Shown in pieces: positions 43,083 to 51,652 of a stretch of DNA of 64,000 nt. Position 1 is the stretch's first letter. The number at the start of each line of letters is the position of its first letter. Under the pieces are notes generated by a model. It was not told the DNA's origin, did no database searches, and was given only the letters and a program-made list of their open reading frames with translations. The stretch covers positions 1-64,000 of the forward strand of contig CAMJRR010000008.1 in assembly GCA_946408345.1 (NCBI GenBank), written 5' to 3'. A program made the position numbers and the translations under genes. This DNA comes from an uncultured Bacteroidales bacterium. Its GTDB lineage: Bacteria > Bacteroidota > Bacteroidia > Bacteroidales > F082.

Positions 43083-44501
43083 TTATTCTTCAAACAATTC
43101 ATCTCCAATTATTTGACATTGTATATCATCCGAAAATGCGTTGCGAACTAATCCTTGGGAAGTAACCATAGTCAGATGGATGGCTTTTTGCGTTTCTGTT
43201 GCTTCGATAAAACGGATTTTCTTGTTTTGCAACGCAGCATCGTATGCCGCATCTATTTTGAATGGAGATTGTGTGTATTTCATCTCACAAAGGTTAATTA
43301 CCCCGTCGTTTCGGTCTATCAGCAAATCAATCTGTGCTCCGCTTTGTTCCTCGTTTCCTTCAATTCGCCATGCATATTCGCTGCTGATGATGCCAGCCAC
43401 ACCCAGTTTGGCCTTGATTTGTCGGCTATGTAGCAAACAAACCCGTTCGAAAGCCAGTCCGCACCAATTAAAATAGGCAGGCGAGTCAAGGCTCTTGCTC
43501 CAAAAATGCTCATCATTGACCAAATTGTCCTGAACAAACCTATAATAAAACAATGTATAGGAATCGATGAGTTGGAACAAGGCTCCTTTGCTCTTTTTCC
43601 CGATAATGTTGTACTTACGGATAAACCCGCAATTTTCCAAATCCTCAAGCATATCGCTCAGCTTACCATTGTCCACCAGCCCAGTTCCATGGACGATTTC
43701 AGCGCGGGTCATGCCAGTTTTTTTCTTTCCAAGCACCTCAATGATGGCGATGTATTTATCTGGATGGTTGAAAAGCGAAGCGTACAATTCGTCGTATTCT
43801 TCTCTCAATTCTCCGTCTTTGGAAAAGAAAAGACGGTCGATATTTAACGCAAGGCTCTTCGATTTATCCAACAATGACCAGTAATAGGCCACACCGCCCA
43901 AGGCCATATAGCCTTCCAAAAGCTGCTTGCGGTTCATTCCCAACTTCCGTTGTCGGGCATATTGCTCGCATTCATGTAAAGTGAACGGCTGCAAATGGAT
44001 TCTGTATGTCAGGCGATTATGTAGTCCTTTTTTGTTCTTCAACAACTTCTTGATAATCCATGACGTGGCGGAACCACAGGCTATAAGCACCACGTCTTTT
44101 CGGGCGGAAGCAAAGCCGTTCCAAAAATGCTCCAACGCAGGTAAAAAGCTTGACCTCGGTGCGTCCATCCAAGGCATCTCGTCGATGAACACTACTTTTC
44201 TTTTGTCTTTTGATTTCTCTATTAGTTCCGCCAGCATATCAAAAGCGTCCAGCCAATTGGCGGGAAGCGGTGCTTTTTCATATCCTTGTCTACGCAATGA
44301 CGATTGGAAGTTTTGTAACTGCTCTCGGGTGTTCTTTTTAGCCAAACCTGTGTGCGTAAACGTGAATTTGTAATGGAATTGCTCTCTGATGAGAAAAGTC
44401 TTACCTACACGGCGGCGACCATAAACCACCACAAATTCAGAGTATTCCGAATCAAACGCTTCACGCAATTTGCGCTGTTCTTCTTTTCTTCCTATCAACA
44501 T
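43083..44501 (-). CDS. Archaeal-type AAA ATPase with C-terminal DUF234 nuclease-like domain
   Basis: A 472-residue protein. N-terminal ATPase: GRRRVGKT near residue 33 (Walker A) and VVFIDEMPW near 103 (Walker B with Glu), then ACGSATSW sensor. A winged-helix region is followed by a DUF234 domain near the end with GAQIDLLIDR...NLCEMKY, the D-x(n)-ExK pattern of PD-(D/E)XK nucleases. Such ATPases are common, patchily distributed genes of unclear role in Bacteroidales and archaea. It is bracketed by two matching hairpin repeats, suggesting recent arrival or mobility. Confidence 0.87.
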   Translation of the reverse strand: MLIGRKEEQRKLREAFDSEYSEFVVVYGRRRVGKTFLIREQFHYKFTFTHTGLAKKNTREQLQNFQSSLRRQGYEKAPLPANWLDAFDMLAELIEKSKDKRKVVFIDEMPWMDAPRSSFLPALEHFWNGFASARKDVVLIACGSATSWIIKKLLKNKKGLHNRLTYRIHLQPFTLHECEQYARQRKLGMNRKQLLEGYMALGGVAYYWSLLDKSKSLALNIDRLFFSKDGELREEYDELYASLFNHPDKYIAIIEVLGKKKTGMTRAEIVHGTGLVDNGKLSDMLEDLENCGFIRKYNIIGKKSKGALFQLIDSYTLFYYRFVQDNLVNDEHFWSKSLDSPAYFNWCGLAFERVCLLHSRQIKAKLGVAGIISSEYAWRIEGNEEQSGAQIDLLIDRNDGVINLCEMKYTQSPFKIDAAYDAALQNKKIRFIEATETQKAIHLTMVTSQGLVRNAFSDDIQCQIIGDELFEE

Positions 44502-44523
44502 AAAATGTGTGTGTTTGAACTCA

Positions 44524-44531
44524 CAAAGATA
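44524..44531 (-). promoter_or_regulatory. -7 box (TATCTTTG) of the ATPase gene
   Basis: Minus-strand TATCTTTG; the right hairpin repeat begins 4 bp upstream of it, covering the -33 region. Confidence 0.6.
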
Positions 44532-44534
44532 GGA

Positions 44535-44600
44535 TTTTTCTGTCAGAAACCAGCGAAATCTATCTTTTTTTTCGACATTTCGCTAGTTTCTGACAGAAAA
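44535..44600. repeat. Hairpin repeat, right copy flanking the ATPase gene
   Basis: A nearly perfect 66-bp inverted repeat: TTTCTGTCAGAAACCAGCG at the left pairs with its complement CGCTAGTTTCTGACAGAAA at the right, closed by a T-rich loop. Same sequence and orientation as 43016-43077. Confidence 0.9.
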
Positions 44601-44664
44601 GGAGCCCTTAAACACTTCATCAGGCATGGCCAAAACGATATCGTGAAAACTCCACTAAATGATA

Positions 44665-45228
44665 TCACTTCTTATTATACTGATTCATCGTCCGATCCAC
44701 GCCCTGCGTGACGAAACTCTTAATGATTTCCACAGCTTCGTCCACTTTCTGGTCGACGATGGGCTCTTCTGAGGACTTCCATTGGCCCAAAACAAAGTCA
44801 ATCTGACGGCCACGGGGAAAATCGTCGCCCAAACCGAAACGCAGACGACAGAACACATTGGTACCCAACTTCTCAATGATATCGGTCAAGCCGTTGTGAC
44901 CACCATCGGCACCCTGTTTGCGTAGGCGCAAAGAGCCCAAAGGCAAAGCGATGTCATCGTTGACGACCAACAGATTCTCCATCGGAATCTTCTCCTGCTG
45001 CAGCCAGTACTTCACCGCCTTGCCGCTCAGGTTCATGTAGGTCGTCGGCTTGATGACAAGCAAGGTCTTGCCCTTGTATTTCATCTCCGAAGTCTGGGCA
45101 AGGCGGTTCGTGGTGAAAGTACCCTCAAGGTCTTTCGCCAAGCGGTCGGCAATCTTAAAACCGATATTGTGTCGCGTGTTGTCATACTCGGCACCTATGT
45201 TTCCCAAACAGGCTATCAAGTATTTCAT
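44665..45228 (-). CDS. pth: Peptidyl-tRNA hydrolase
   Basis: A 187-residue enzyme that frees tRNA from peptidyl-tRNA. Start at 45228 (MKYLIACLGNIG) fits the family; the upstream extension to 45318 is repeat DNA. Catalytic His in DNTRHNIGF, substrate-binding Asn in PTTYMNLSG, and GGHNGL are all present. It lies downstream of rplY on the same strand, the common Pth/L25 neighbourhood, but with a terminator and a repeat between. Confidence 0.95.
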   Translation of the reverse strand: MKYLIACLGNIGAEYDNTRHNIGFKIADRLAKDLEGTFTTNRLAQTSEMKYKGKTLLVIKPTTYMNLSGKAVKYWLQQEKIPMENLLVVNDDIALPLGSLRLRKQGADGGHNGLTDIIEKLGTNVFCRLRFGLGDDFPRGRQIDFVLGQWKSSEEPIVDQKVDEAVEIIKSFVTQGVDRTMNQYNKK

Positions 45229-45308
45229 TTCGTTGGGCTGGTTTTGTTTTTCTTTACGGAAAAGGCGCGCAAAAATACAATTAATTATTGACATTACTAT
45301 ATATTCTT

Positions 45309-45335
45309 CGGCCGCCACGCTATGACAGCCCTACA
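45309..45335 (-). repeat. Family E repeat unit between rplY and pth
   Basis: A 27-bp unit; minus strand starts TGTAGGGCTGTCATAGCG and ends GGCGGCCG. Two further copies lie at 62255-62281 and 62300-62326. Confidence 0.8.
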
Positions 45336-45366
45336 ACTGACAAATGAACAGCTGACAACTACTAAC

Positions 45367-45394
45367 TAAAAAAGGCCGCCCGAAGACGGCCTAT
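45367..45394 (-). terminator. Intrinsic terminator of rplY
   Basis: AGGCCG (45373-45378) / CGGCCT (45387-45392) with an A-run on the left, giving a T-run on the minus strand 20 bp past the rplY stop. Confidence 0.85.
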
Positions 45395-45413
45395 TCGTAT
45401 GGTTGAAAAATAA

Positions 45414-45992
45414 TTATTGTTCGGCTTCTTCTTCGGCAACAGCAGCGCCACGAGCGGCGTTGACGGCAAAGATGACAGTGTAGCCAGGAGTGACAGGGGT
45501 CACATTCTCAATGTTCAGATCCTTCACCTTGATGGCTTCGTTGATGTTCACATTGCTGATATTGACTTTCACATAGTCCGGGAGATCCTTAATCAGGCCG
45601 CAAACCTTGACCTTCTTGATACCCAATTTGGGTTTACCACCACGCATAACACCGGTAGCTGAGCCTTCCAAAGCGATAGGCAGAATCACGGTGATAGGCT
45701 TGTCCTCCTTCACGATGAGGAAATCAGCATGCAACACCTTATCGGTCACAGGGTGATACTGAATGTCCTGAAGGATGGTCTTGTAAGTTTTGCCATTGAT
45801 TTCGAAGTCAATGATGTAAGTTTCAGGGGTGAAGAGGATCTTGGTGAAGTTCTTCTCGGAAGTGGCGAAGTGAATCTGCTGTTCGCCAGCACCGTACATG
45901 ACACATGGAACCATTTCGGCACTACGGAGAGCCTTAGTATCCTTTTTCCCTACGTTCTCGCGAAGAGAACCGCTCAATGATACAGTTTTCAT
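45414..45992 (-). CDS. rplY: 50S ribosomal protein L25 / general stress protein Ctc
   Basis: A 192-residue 5S rRNA-binding protein of the long Ctc type. The N-terminal L25 domain (SLSGSLRENVGKKDTKALR, PCVMYG) is followed by the TL5/L25 C-terminal beta domain (ADFLIV..., PIALEGSATGV...GG). An acidic, Ala-rich tail (EEEAEQ) is typical of Bacteroidota. prs lies upstream, separated by a family B palindrome. Confidence 0.95.
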   Translation of the reverse strand: MKTVSLSGSLRENVGKKDTKALRSAEMVPCVMYGAGEQQIHFATSEKNFTKILFTPETYIIDFEINGKTYKTILQDIQYHPVTDKVLHADFLIVKEDKPITVILPIALEGSATGVMRGGKPKLGIKKVKVCGLIKDLPDYVKVNISNVNINEAIKVKDLNIENVTPVTPGYTVIFAVNAARGAAVAEEEAEQ

Positions 45993-46040
45993 TGTGTTTG
46001 ATTGTTTAATTGATTGTTATTTAATTGTTTATTGTTGTTG

Positions 46041-46068
46041 GTAGAGACGCGGCACGCCACGTCTCTAC
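46041..46068. repeat. Family B palindrome between prs and rplY
   Basis: 28-bp element with ends GTAGAGACG and CGTCTCTAC and core CGGCACGCCA, which pairs except at two positions. Same family as the three elements in the U32 gene. Confidence 0.85.
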
Positions 46069-46078
46069 AGGTTTTGCA

Positions 46079-47014
46079 TTATTTAAATAATGAACTGATG
46101 GATTCATAGGATTCCACACGATGGATAACATCGGCAAACAAGGAGGCCGTGCTGACCACATGGATTTTCTTCGATGCGTTTGGTGGCAACGGAATGGAAT
46201 CGGTGACCACCACTTCGCTGAACACTGAATTGTCAAGACGTTCCATAGCAGGTCCACTGCAAACAGCATGTGTGGCGAAGGCGCGGACGCTCTTGGCGCC
46301 GTTGTCCATCAAAACCTGGCCAGCCTTAACGATGGTGCCAGCCGTGTCGATGATATCGTCAACAAGGATGACATTCTTGTCCTTCACATCGCCAATTAGA
46401 GTCATGCTATCCACCACATTGGCGCGTGAGCGTTGCTTGTGACAGATGGCGAGATCGCAACCCAAGCGTTTGGCATAGGCAGAAGCACGCTTCGAGCCAC
46501 CCACATCGGGCGAAGCCATCATCAAGTCCTTGATTTGCATCTTCTGGATGTAGTCAATAAAGAGGCTTGAGGCATAGAGGGCATCCACAGGGATGTCGAA
46601 GAAGCCTTGGATTTGGTCGGCATGCAGGTCGAGGGTGATGATACGGTTCACACCAGCGGCGGTCAGCAGATTGGCCACCAACTTCGAGCCGATGCTCACA
46701 CGCGGTTGGTCCTTACGGTCCTGACGTGCCCATCCGAAATAAGGAATCACAGCGATGATCTTGTGGGCCGAGGCACGCTTGGCCGCATCAATCATCAACA
46801 ATAGTTCCATAAGGTTATCGGTAGAGGGCATGGTGGACTGCACGATAAAAACATGATGGCCACGGATACTCTCTTCGTATGAAGGTTGGAATTCGCCATC
46901 GGAGAAAACGACGACTTGTGACTTACCCAATTCAGTGCCATATGCTTCGGCAATCTTGGTGCCTAATTCCTTTGTGGCCCTACCGGCGAAAATGGAAACA
47001 AATCTTCCTGACAT
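46079..47014 (-). CDS. prs: Ribose-phosphate pyrophosphokinase (PRPP synthase)
   Basis: A 311-residue class I enzyme making PRPP from ribose 5-phosphate and ATP. FSDGEFQPSYEESIRGHHVF, the catalytic flexible-loop region SKRASAYAKRLG, and the PRPP loop VILVDDIIDTAGT are conserved. Length is typical. Promoter TAATTTTG lies at 47058-47065. Confidence 0.95.
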   Translation of the reverse strand: MSGRFVSIFAGRATKELGTKIAEAYGTELGKSQVVVFSDGEFQPSYEESIRGHHVFIVQSTMPSTDNLMELLLMIDAAKRASAHKIIAVIPYFGWARQDRKDQPRVSIGSKLVANLLTAAGVNRIITLDLHADQIQGFFDIPVDALYASSLFIDYIQKMQIKDLMMASPDVGGSKRASAYAKRLGCDLAICHKQRSRANVVDSMTLIGDVKDKNVILVDDIIDTAGTIVKAGQVLMDNGAKSVRAFATHAVCSGPAMERLDNSVFSEVVVTDSIPLPPNASKKIHVVSTASLFADVIHRVESYESISSLFK

Positions 47015-47057
47015 TTTTGAAGGATATTATGTTGATTTAACTCCGTTTTTCGGGTTG

Positions 47058-47065
47058 CAAAATTA
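47058..47065 (-). promoter_or_regulatory. -7 box (TAATTTTG) of prs
   Basis: Minus-strand TAATTTTG, 43 bp before the prs ATG. The DNA from 47066 to about 47185 is AT-rich and shows no gene. Confidence 0.6.
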
Positions 47066-47188
47066 GGGATTTTCTCTTTGCTGACAATACTTTATTTCAC
47101 CAAAACAAGCAATGAAAATAAATTGATTGAATTTCAACGTTTTACATCAATAGGATCAATAAAAACAACGTTTTTTTTCAAAAGTTAC

Positions 47189-47218
47189 TTGTTCGAACGA
47201 AAAAAATCTGTAATTTTG
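47189..47218 (+). promoter_or_regulatory. Promoter of tRNA-Leu
   Basis: TTG at 47189-47191 and TAATTTTG at 47211-47218 with a 19-bp spacer, a close match to the Bacteroidota -33/-7 pattern. Confidence 0.7.
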
Positions 47219-47246
47219 CAGCCGCGTTTAACGCGATGAAGCACAT

Positions 47247-47333
47247 GCCGAAGTGGCGGAATCGGTAGACGCGTCGGTCTCAAAAACCGATGAGGTAACA
47301 CTCGTGCCGGTTCGATCCCGGCCTTCGGTACCA
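47247..47333 (+). tRNA. tRNA-Leu (anticodon CAA)
   Basis: Acceptor GCCGAAG pairs with CTTCGGT (one G-T pair); the anticodon stem TCGGT/ACCGA encloses CTCAAAA, so the anticodon is CAA, reading UUG. A long variable arm (GATGAGGTAACACTCGT region) marks a class II tRNA, and GGTTCGATCC is the T arm. CCA is encoded. Total 87 nt. Confidence 0.97.
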
Positions 47334-47339
47334 AGAAAA

Positions 47340-47371
47340 ACAGCCCCGAGTTTCGAGGCTGTTTTGTTTTT
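47340..47371 (+). terminator. Terminator of tRNA-Leu
   Basis: ACAGCC...GGCTGT with inner CGA/TCG pairs, then TTTTGTTTTT. Confidence 0.85.
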
Positions 47372-47376
47372 GAAAC

Positions 47377-47417
47377 AGCCCACCTATGTCCTTCCCATGG
47401 GAATCTATAGGTGGGCT
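47377..47417. repeat. Family D hairpin before the glmS stop
   Basis: AGCCCACCTAT ... ATAGGTGGGCT encloses TTCCCATGGGAA. Probably also terminates glmS from the other strand. Its inner ATTCCC/GGGAATCTAT part resembles 19928-19958. Confidence 0.7.
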
Positions 47418-47430
47418 ATTTCAAAAGAAA

Positions 47431-49275
47431 TCACTCCACAGTAACCGACTTAGCCAAATTACGCGGCTGGTCGACGTTGCAACCACGCATCACGGCGATG
47501 TGATAGGCCAAAATCTGCAAAGGCACTGTTGCCAATAATGGAGAATAGAGGCACTCTGTCTCAGGAATCTCTATCACATAATCTGCCATTTTTCGAGCCA
47601 AAACGTCTTTTTCACTTATCACGGCAATGATTTTGCCATTACGAGCCTTCACTTCTTGAATATTGCTGAGAACTTTTTCGTAGGTGCTGTGGTTGGTGGC
47701 GATGAACACCACGGGCATATCCTTATCGATCAAGGCAATAGGGCCGTGCTTCATTTCGGCGGCAGGATACCCTTCGGCATGGATATAGGAAATCTCCTTC
47801 AGCTTCAACGCACCTTCAAGAGCAACAGGATAGTTCTGCAAACGCCCAAGATACAACATATTGCGAACATCCTTGTATTTCTCGGCAATATCCTTCACGT
47901 GACCGCTATGGTCAAGCGTCCATTGTATCTTTTCGGGAATACGGTCAAGTTCCTGGATGAACTTAAGCCGTTCTTCGTCTTTCATTGAGCCTTTCAACTC
48001 AGCCAAACGCAATGCCAACATGGCCATCACAGTCACTTGCGAGGTGAAAGCTTTTGTAGAAGCCACACCAATTTCCGGACCAGCATGGGTGTAAATGCCT
48101 GCGTCAGTAGCTCTCGATATGGACGAGCCGATAACATTGCAAATGCCCAACACAACTGCTCCTTTATCCTTCGCCAGTTGAATGGCGGCCAAGGTGTCAG
48201 CGGTCTCGCCCGACTGCGACACAGCAATCACTACATCATGAGGTGTGACTACTGGGTCGCGATAACGGAACTCAGAGGCATATTCTACTTTCACTCGAAT
48301 CTTAGCCAACTTCTCAATAAGATAGCTACCCACCAGACTGGCGTGCCATGAAGTACCGCAGGCCACAAAAACGATGTTATCAGCATAAAGCAATTGTTTT
48401 TCGTATTGCGCGATGCCACCCAAACGCACGGTGTTGGCTTCAGGATGCAAACGTCCGCGCATAGTGTCACGGACGATGGTCGGCTGCTCATAAATCTCTT
48501 TCATCATAAAATGATCGAAGCCAGCCTTTTCGATACTGTCAAGGTTCATCTTCAGTTCCTGAACGTATGGGATGGCCTCCACATCCTGTATGGTCTTGAT
48601 ATGCAGTTCCTCTCCCAACTTGATTCTTACAACTTGCTCATCCTCAAGGTAAACCACCTTCTGTGTTCTACCCACGATTGGCGTAGCATCAGAGGCAATA
48701 TAATACTCACCATCGCCGATGCCGATGACCATAGGGCTCCCCTTTCGGGCTGCAATCAATTCGTCGGGATGACCTTTTTCCACGATGACAATGGCATAAG
48801 CTCCCACCACGTGGTTCAAAGCAATGCGCACCGCTTCAAACAAATCGACATGTTCGCTTTGCTGCACGTCTTCGATAAGGTTGGTCAACACCTCCGTGTC
48901 AGTCGAAGATAGGAATTTGAAACCACGTTTCTCCAACTCCTTGCGCAGGCTAAGATAGTTTTCGATGATGCCATTGTGAATCAAGGCAAGGTTACCCGAT
49001 TGTGAGCGATGCGGGTGTGCATTCACCTGGTTAGGCTCGCCATGGGTGGCCCAACGGGTGTGAGCAATGCCAATGTGTCCGCTGACATCTTTAGAAGAAG
49101 CAAAGGCCTCCAAGTCGGAGACCTTGCCTTTAGCTTTGTATACGTTTAGTTCGTTAGCCTCATTGAGCAGTGCCACACCAGCACTGTCATAGCCACGATA
49201 TTCGAGGCGTTTCAAGCCCTCAATGAGGATGGGATAGGCCTCTTGCTGGCCTACATAAGCTACTATTCCACACAT
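47431..49275 (-). CDS. glmS: Glutamine-fructose-6-phosphate aminotransferase
   Basis: A 614-residue enzyme making glucosamine 6-phosphate, the entry to cell-wall amino sugars. Start at 49275 makes Cys2 (MCGIVAYVG) the N-terminal nucleophile. Glutaminase motifs: HTRWATHGEPN and SSTDTEV. Two SIS domains follow (CGTSWHA, SQSGETADTL), and the end PRNLAKSVTVE is invariant. No glmS ribozyme-like leader is seen: the promoter (49297-49304) leaves only about 15 nt. Confidence 0.96.
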   Translation of the reverse strand: MCGIVAYVGQQEAYPILIEGLKRLEYRGYDSAGVALLNEANELNVYKAKGKVSDLEAFASSKDVSGHIGIAHTRWATHGEPNQVNAHPHRSQSGNLALIHNGIIENYLSLRKELEKRGFKFLSSTDTEVLTNLIEDVQQSEHVDLFEAVRIALNHVVGAYAIVIVEKGHPDELIAARKGSPMVIGIGDGEYYIASDATPIVGRTQKVVYLEDEQVVRIKLGEELHIKTIQDVEAIPYVQELKMNLDSIEKAGFDHFMMKEIYEQPTIVRDTMRGRLHPEANTVRLGGIAQYEKQLLYADNIVFVACGTSWHASLVGSYLIEKLAKIRVKVEYASEFRYRDPVVTPHDVVIAVSQSGETADTLAAIQLAKDKGAVVLGICNVIGSSISRATDAGIYTHAGPEIGVASTKAFTSQVTVMAMLALRLAELKGSMKDEERLKFIQELDRIPEKIQWTLDHSGHVKDIAEKYKDVRNMLYLGRLQNYPVALEGALKLKEISYIHAEGYPAAEMKHGPIALIDKDMPVVFIATNHSTYEKVLSNIQEVKARNGKIIAVISEKDVLARKMADYVIEIPETECLYSPLLATVPLQILAYHIAVMRGCNVDQPRNLAKSVTVE

Positions 49276-49296
49276 ATTTGCGTTGTTTAAAAGGCG

Positions 49297-49304
49297 CAAA
49301 AATA
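49297..49304 (-). promoter_or_regulatory. -7 box (TATTTTTG) of glmS
   Basis: Minus-strand TATTTTTG, 21 bp before the Cys2-form start codon. Confidence 0.65.
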
Positions 49305-49343
49305 GTGGATTGGAAAAAACGATGCAAGATTTTTTTTATTTTT

Positions 49344-49934
49344 TTACTGGAACAAGTCCTTCACATCAGGAGCCTTGTCAGCACCTTCAGAAGCCTCGAA
49401 ATAAGGTTTCTTATCAAACCCGAACATTCCAGCAATGATGTTGCCAGTGAAACGGCGTACGGTAGTGTTATATTCTCGGGCCGTTTCATTGAACTCACGG
49501 CGGGCGTTGGCAATGGCGTTTTCACAACCTTCCAATTGCGACTGCAAGTCAAGATAGTTTTGGTTAGCCTTCAGGTCAGGATACTGCTCCACCGTCACCA
49601 ACAGGCGCGAAAGTGCACCCGACATCTCGTCTTGGGCAGCTTGGAAGGCTTTCAGGTTTTCCTCAGTGAGGTTCTTGGCATCGAGGGTAGTAGCCGTAGC
49701 CTTGGCTCTGGCTTCAACCACAGCCGTCAAGGTACCAGCTTCGTATTCGGCATAGTTTTTCACCGTAGCAACAAGGTTCGGAATGAGGTCTGCTCGCTTC
49801 TGGTAAGCCGTTTGCACATTACCCACAGCCTTTTCAACGCCTTCTTGTTTAGAAACCAGTCCGTTGTAAACGCCTACACCCCAAATGACCAACACTGCCA
49901 CAAGGGCAAGAATGATGAGAATTCCTTTTTTCAT
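49344..49934 (-). CDS. lemA: LemA family protein
   Basis: A 196-residue membrane-anchored coiled protein. Start at 49934 gives MKKGILIILALVAVLVIWGVGVYN, the N-terminal anchor; the frame from 49994 runs through the promoter. YNGLVSKQEGVEKAVGNVQTAYQKRADLIPNLVATVK and the FNETAREYNTTVRRF segment are diagnostic. LemA proteins face outward and are of unclear role. No TPM-domain partner is adjacent here. Confidence 0.93.
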   Translation of the reverse strand: MKKGILIILALVAVLVIWGVGVYNGLVSKQEGVEKAVGNVQTAYQKRADLIPNLVATVKNYAEYEAGTLTAVVEARAKATATTLDAKNLTEENLKAFQAAQDEMSGALSRLLVTVEQYPDLKANQNYLDLQSQLEGCENAIANARREFNETAREYNTTVRRFTGNIIAGMFGFDKKPYFEASEGADKAPDVKDLFQ

Positions 49935-49991
49935 AATGATGAGATTTTGATTGTACAATAATACGATTCTATGCGATGTTTTATCACAGTG

Positions 49992-50020
49992 CAAAGGTAA
50001 ACATTTTTTTTGTATTTTTG
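49992..50020. promoter_or_regulatory. Divergent promoters of lemA and ricT
   Basis: Minus strand TACCTTTG at 49992-49999 (lemA) and plus strand TATTTTTG at 50013-50020 (ricT), only 13 bp apart. Confidence 0.65.
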
Positions 50021-50054
50021 CAATTTATACATATTACTAAATTCATTTTACCAA

Positions 50055-51173
50055 ATGTCTGAAAATCAACAGAAAAACGATATTAAAAGCATTGATGGGC
50101 AATTGTTGAACCGTGGATGTACGTTAGGAACGACTTACAATACAGGACAAAAGGTGCTTTCGTGCGGCCGCTGCAAATTGAGTCAGTTTGATTGGCTGAA
50201 AGACTATGAGAACCAGGAGGTTAAAGGAAACGTTTGCTTAGCAGAGGTGCGTTTCAAAAACGACCGTAAGGACTATTTTACTTATCCAGAAGATTTGGAA
50301 TTGGAAGTGGGTGAATTTGTGGCCGTTGAAACTGCCATCGGACATGATATAGGCATCGTCACCATGTTGGGTGAAATTGTTAAACGCCAAATGAAGCGCA
50401 AGAAATTCCGCACACCCCTGGCTGAGATGAAGAAAATCTACCGACGCGCAAAAGTAGCTGATGTGGAAAAGTTTTTGTCGGCCATCAAATTGGAAGACAG
50501 CACCCTAGCCCGCACTCGCACCATCATTGACAACCTTGGTCTGGAGATGAAACTCAACGATGTAGAATACCAAGGTGACAAAACTAAGGCCATATTCTAC
50601 TACACTGCCGACGGTCGTGTCGACTTCCGTGAACTCATCAAGAAATTGGCTGAGGAGTTTCACATCAGAATCGAAATGCGCCAGATTGGTGTGAGGCAAG
50701 AATCGGCCAAACTGGGCGGTATCGGTTCATGCGGACGCGAACTGTGCTGTGCTTCGTGGATTACCGACTTCCAATCGGTGACCACGGGTGTGGCCCGCGT
50801 GCAACAACTTTCGCCCAATCCTCAAAAGTTGGCCGGACAATGCGGCAAGCTGAAATGTTGCCTCAATTTCGAATATGAAGCCTATGTTGAAGCCCTGAAG
50901 GCCTTCTCAGACCCCAATATCGTGCTGCATTTTGAGAGCGGCGACGCTGTACACCAAAAGAACGACGTCTTTAAAGGCATCATGTGGTACTCCTACACTA
51001 ACGACAAAGGCAACATCATGGCTATTCCTGTCGACAAGGTCAAGGAGATTATCGCTTTGAACCACAAGGGACAGAAACCCAAGAAATTGGAAGACTATGC
51101 CGTGACCACTGAGGCACACACCAACACCAATGAAGGCTATGGTGAGGCGGACCTTAAAAAGATGAGTGATTAA
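50055..51173 (+). CDS. ricT: PSP1-domain protein RicT-like
   Basis: A 372-residue protein. Start at 50055 (MSENQQKND) follows the promoter; the first in-frame ATG at 50010 lies before the -7 box. The PSP1 domain carries the conserved Cys set GSCGRELCCASW and GKLKCCLNFE, which in the RicA/F/T (Y) complex bind Fe-S clusters. In Bacillus this complex affects RNA processing and development; in Bacteroidota the gene is regularly next to gldH, as here. Same-strand run ricT-gldH-PBP1A with gaps of 11 and 3 bp. Confidence 0.9.
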   Translation: MSENQQKNDIKSIDGQLLNRGCTLGTTYNTGQKVLSCGRCKLSQFDWLKDYENQEVKGNVCLAEVRFKNDRKDYFTYPEDLELEVGEFVAVETAIGHDIGIVTMLGEIVKRQMKRKKFRTPLAEMKKIYRRAKVADVEKFLSAIKLEDSTLARTRTIIDNLGLEMKLNDVEYQGDKTKAIFYYTADGRVDFRELIKKLAEEFHIRIEMRQIGVRQESAKLGGIGSCGRELCCASWITDFQSVTTGVARVQQLSPNPQKLAGQCGKLKCCLNFEYEAYVEALKAFSDPNIVLHFESGDAVHQKNDVFKGIMWYSYTNDKGNIMAIPVDKVKEIIALNHKGQKPKKLEDYAVTTEAHTNTNEGYGEADLKKMSD

Positions 51174-51184
51174 TACTTTCAGTC

Positions 51185-51649
51185 ATGAAGAGACCTCTCA
51201 AGTGGATAATTGCAATATGCGTCTTGTTGATAATGAATGCTTGCACAAGCGATTCCTTCAACAAGCGCACAGTCATTCCAGAAGCCGAATGGAGACAAGA
51301 AGACAGAATCGCCTTCGATGTCGACATTAACGATACCATCAGCAATTATGTGTTCGGCATTGGACTGCGCCATATGGAGAACTACCGTTATAGCAACCTC
51401 TTCGTATTTCTCCATACCCGAATGCCCAACGGCAACCTCACGCACGACACGATAGAATGCACCCTCGCCACTCCTGAAGGCCGATGGATAGGCAAAAGTA
51501 GCGGTAGCATGAGAGACTTGCTCGTCCCATTAAACGAGAATCTTCTTTTCCCATTAAAAGGAACCTACCATTTCGAAATTGAACAAGCCATGCGTGAACC
51601 TACTTTGAAAGGCATTTCTGATATTGGATTGTATATTGAAAAACAATAA
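51185..51649 (+). CDS. gldH: Gliding-motility lipoprotein GldH
   Basis: A 154-residue lipoprotein with lipobox MNAC near residue 20. The sandwich domain (VFGIGLRHMENYRYSNLFVFLHT, GIYHFEIEQAMRE-like GTYHFEIEQAMRE, ISDIGLYIEK) is the GldH family. GldH is needed for gliding in Flavobacterium, but it also occurs in non-gliding Bacteroidales. It lies 3 bp before the PBP1A gene. Confidence 0.9.
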   Translation: MKRPLKWIIAICVLLIMNACTSDSFNKRTVIPEAEWRQEDRIAFDVDINDTISNYVFGIGLRHMENYRYSNLFVFLHTRMPNGNLTHDTIECTLATPEGRWIGKSSGSMRDLLVPLNENLLFPLKGTYHFEIEQAMREPTLKGISDIGLYIEKQ

Positions 51650-51652
51650 GAT

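Noticed and set aside
44000..44601. CRISPR array from the repeated hairpins
   Set aside because: Only two copies 1.5 kb apart with a gene between; no regular spacers and no cas genes.
45229..45318. Longer pth start at 45318
   Set aside because: The added 30 residues come from the family E repeat and lack similarity to Pth, which begins at MKYLIACLGN.
49276..49304. glmS ribozyme upstream of glmS
   Set aside because: The promoter leaves a leader of about 15 nt, too short for the ribozyme, which is mainly a Firmicutes feature.
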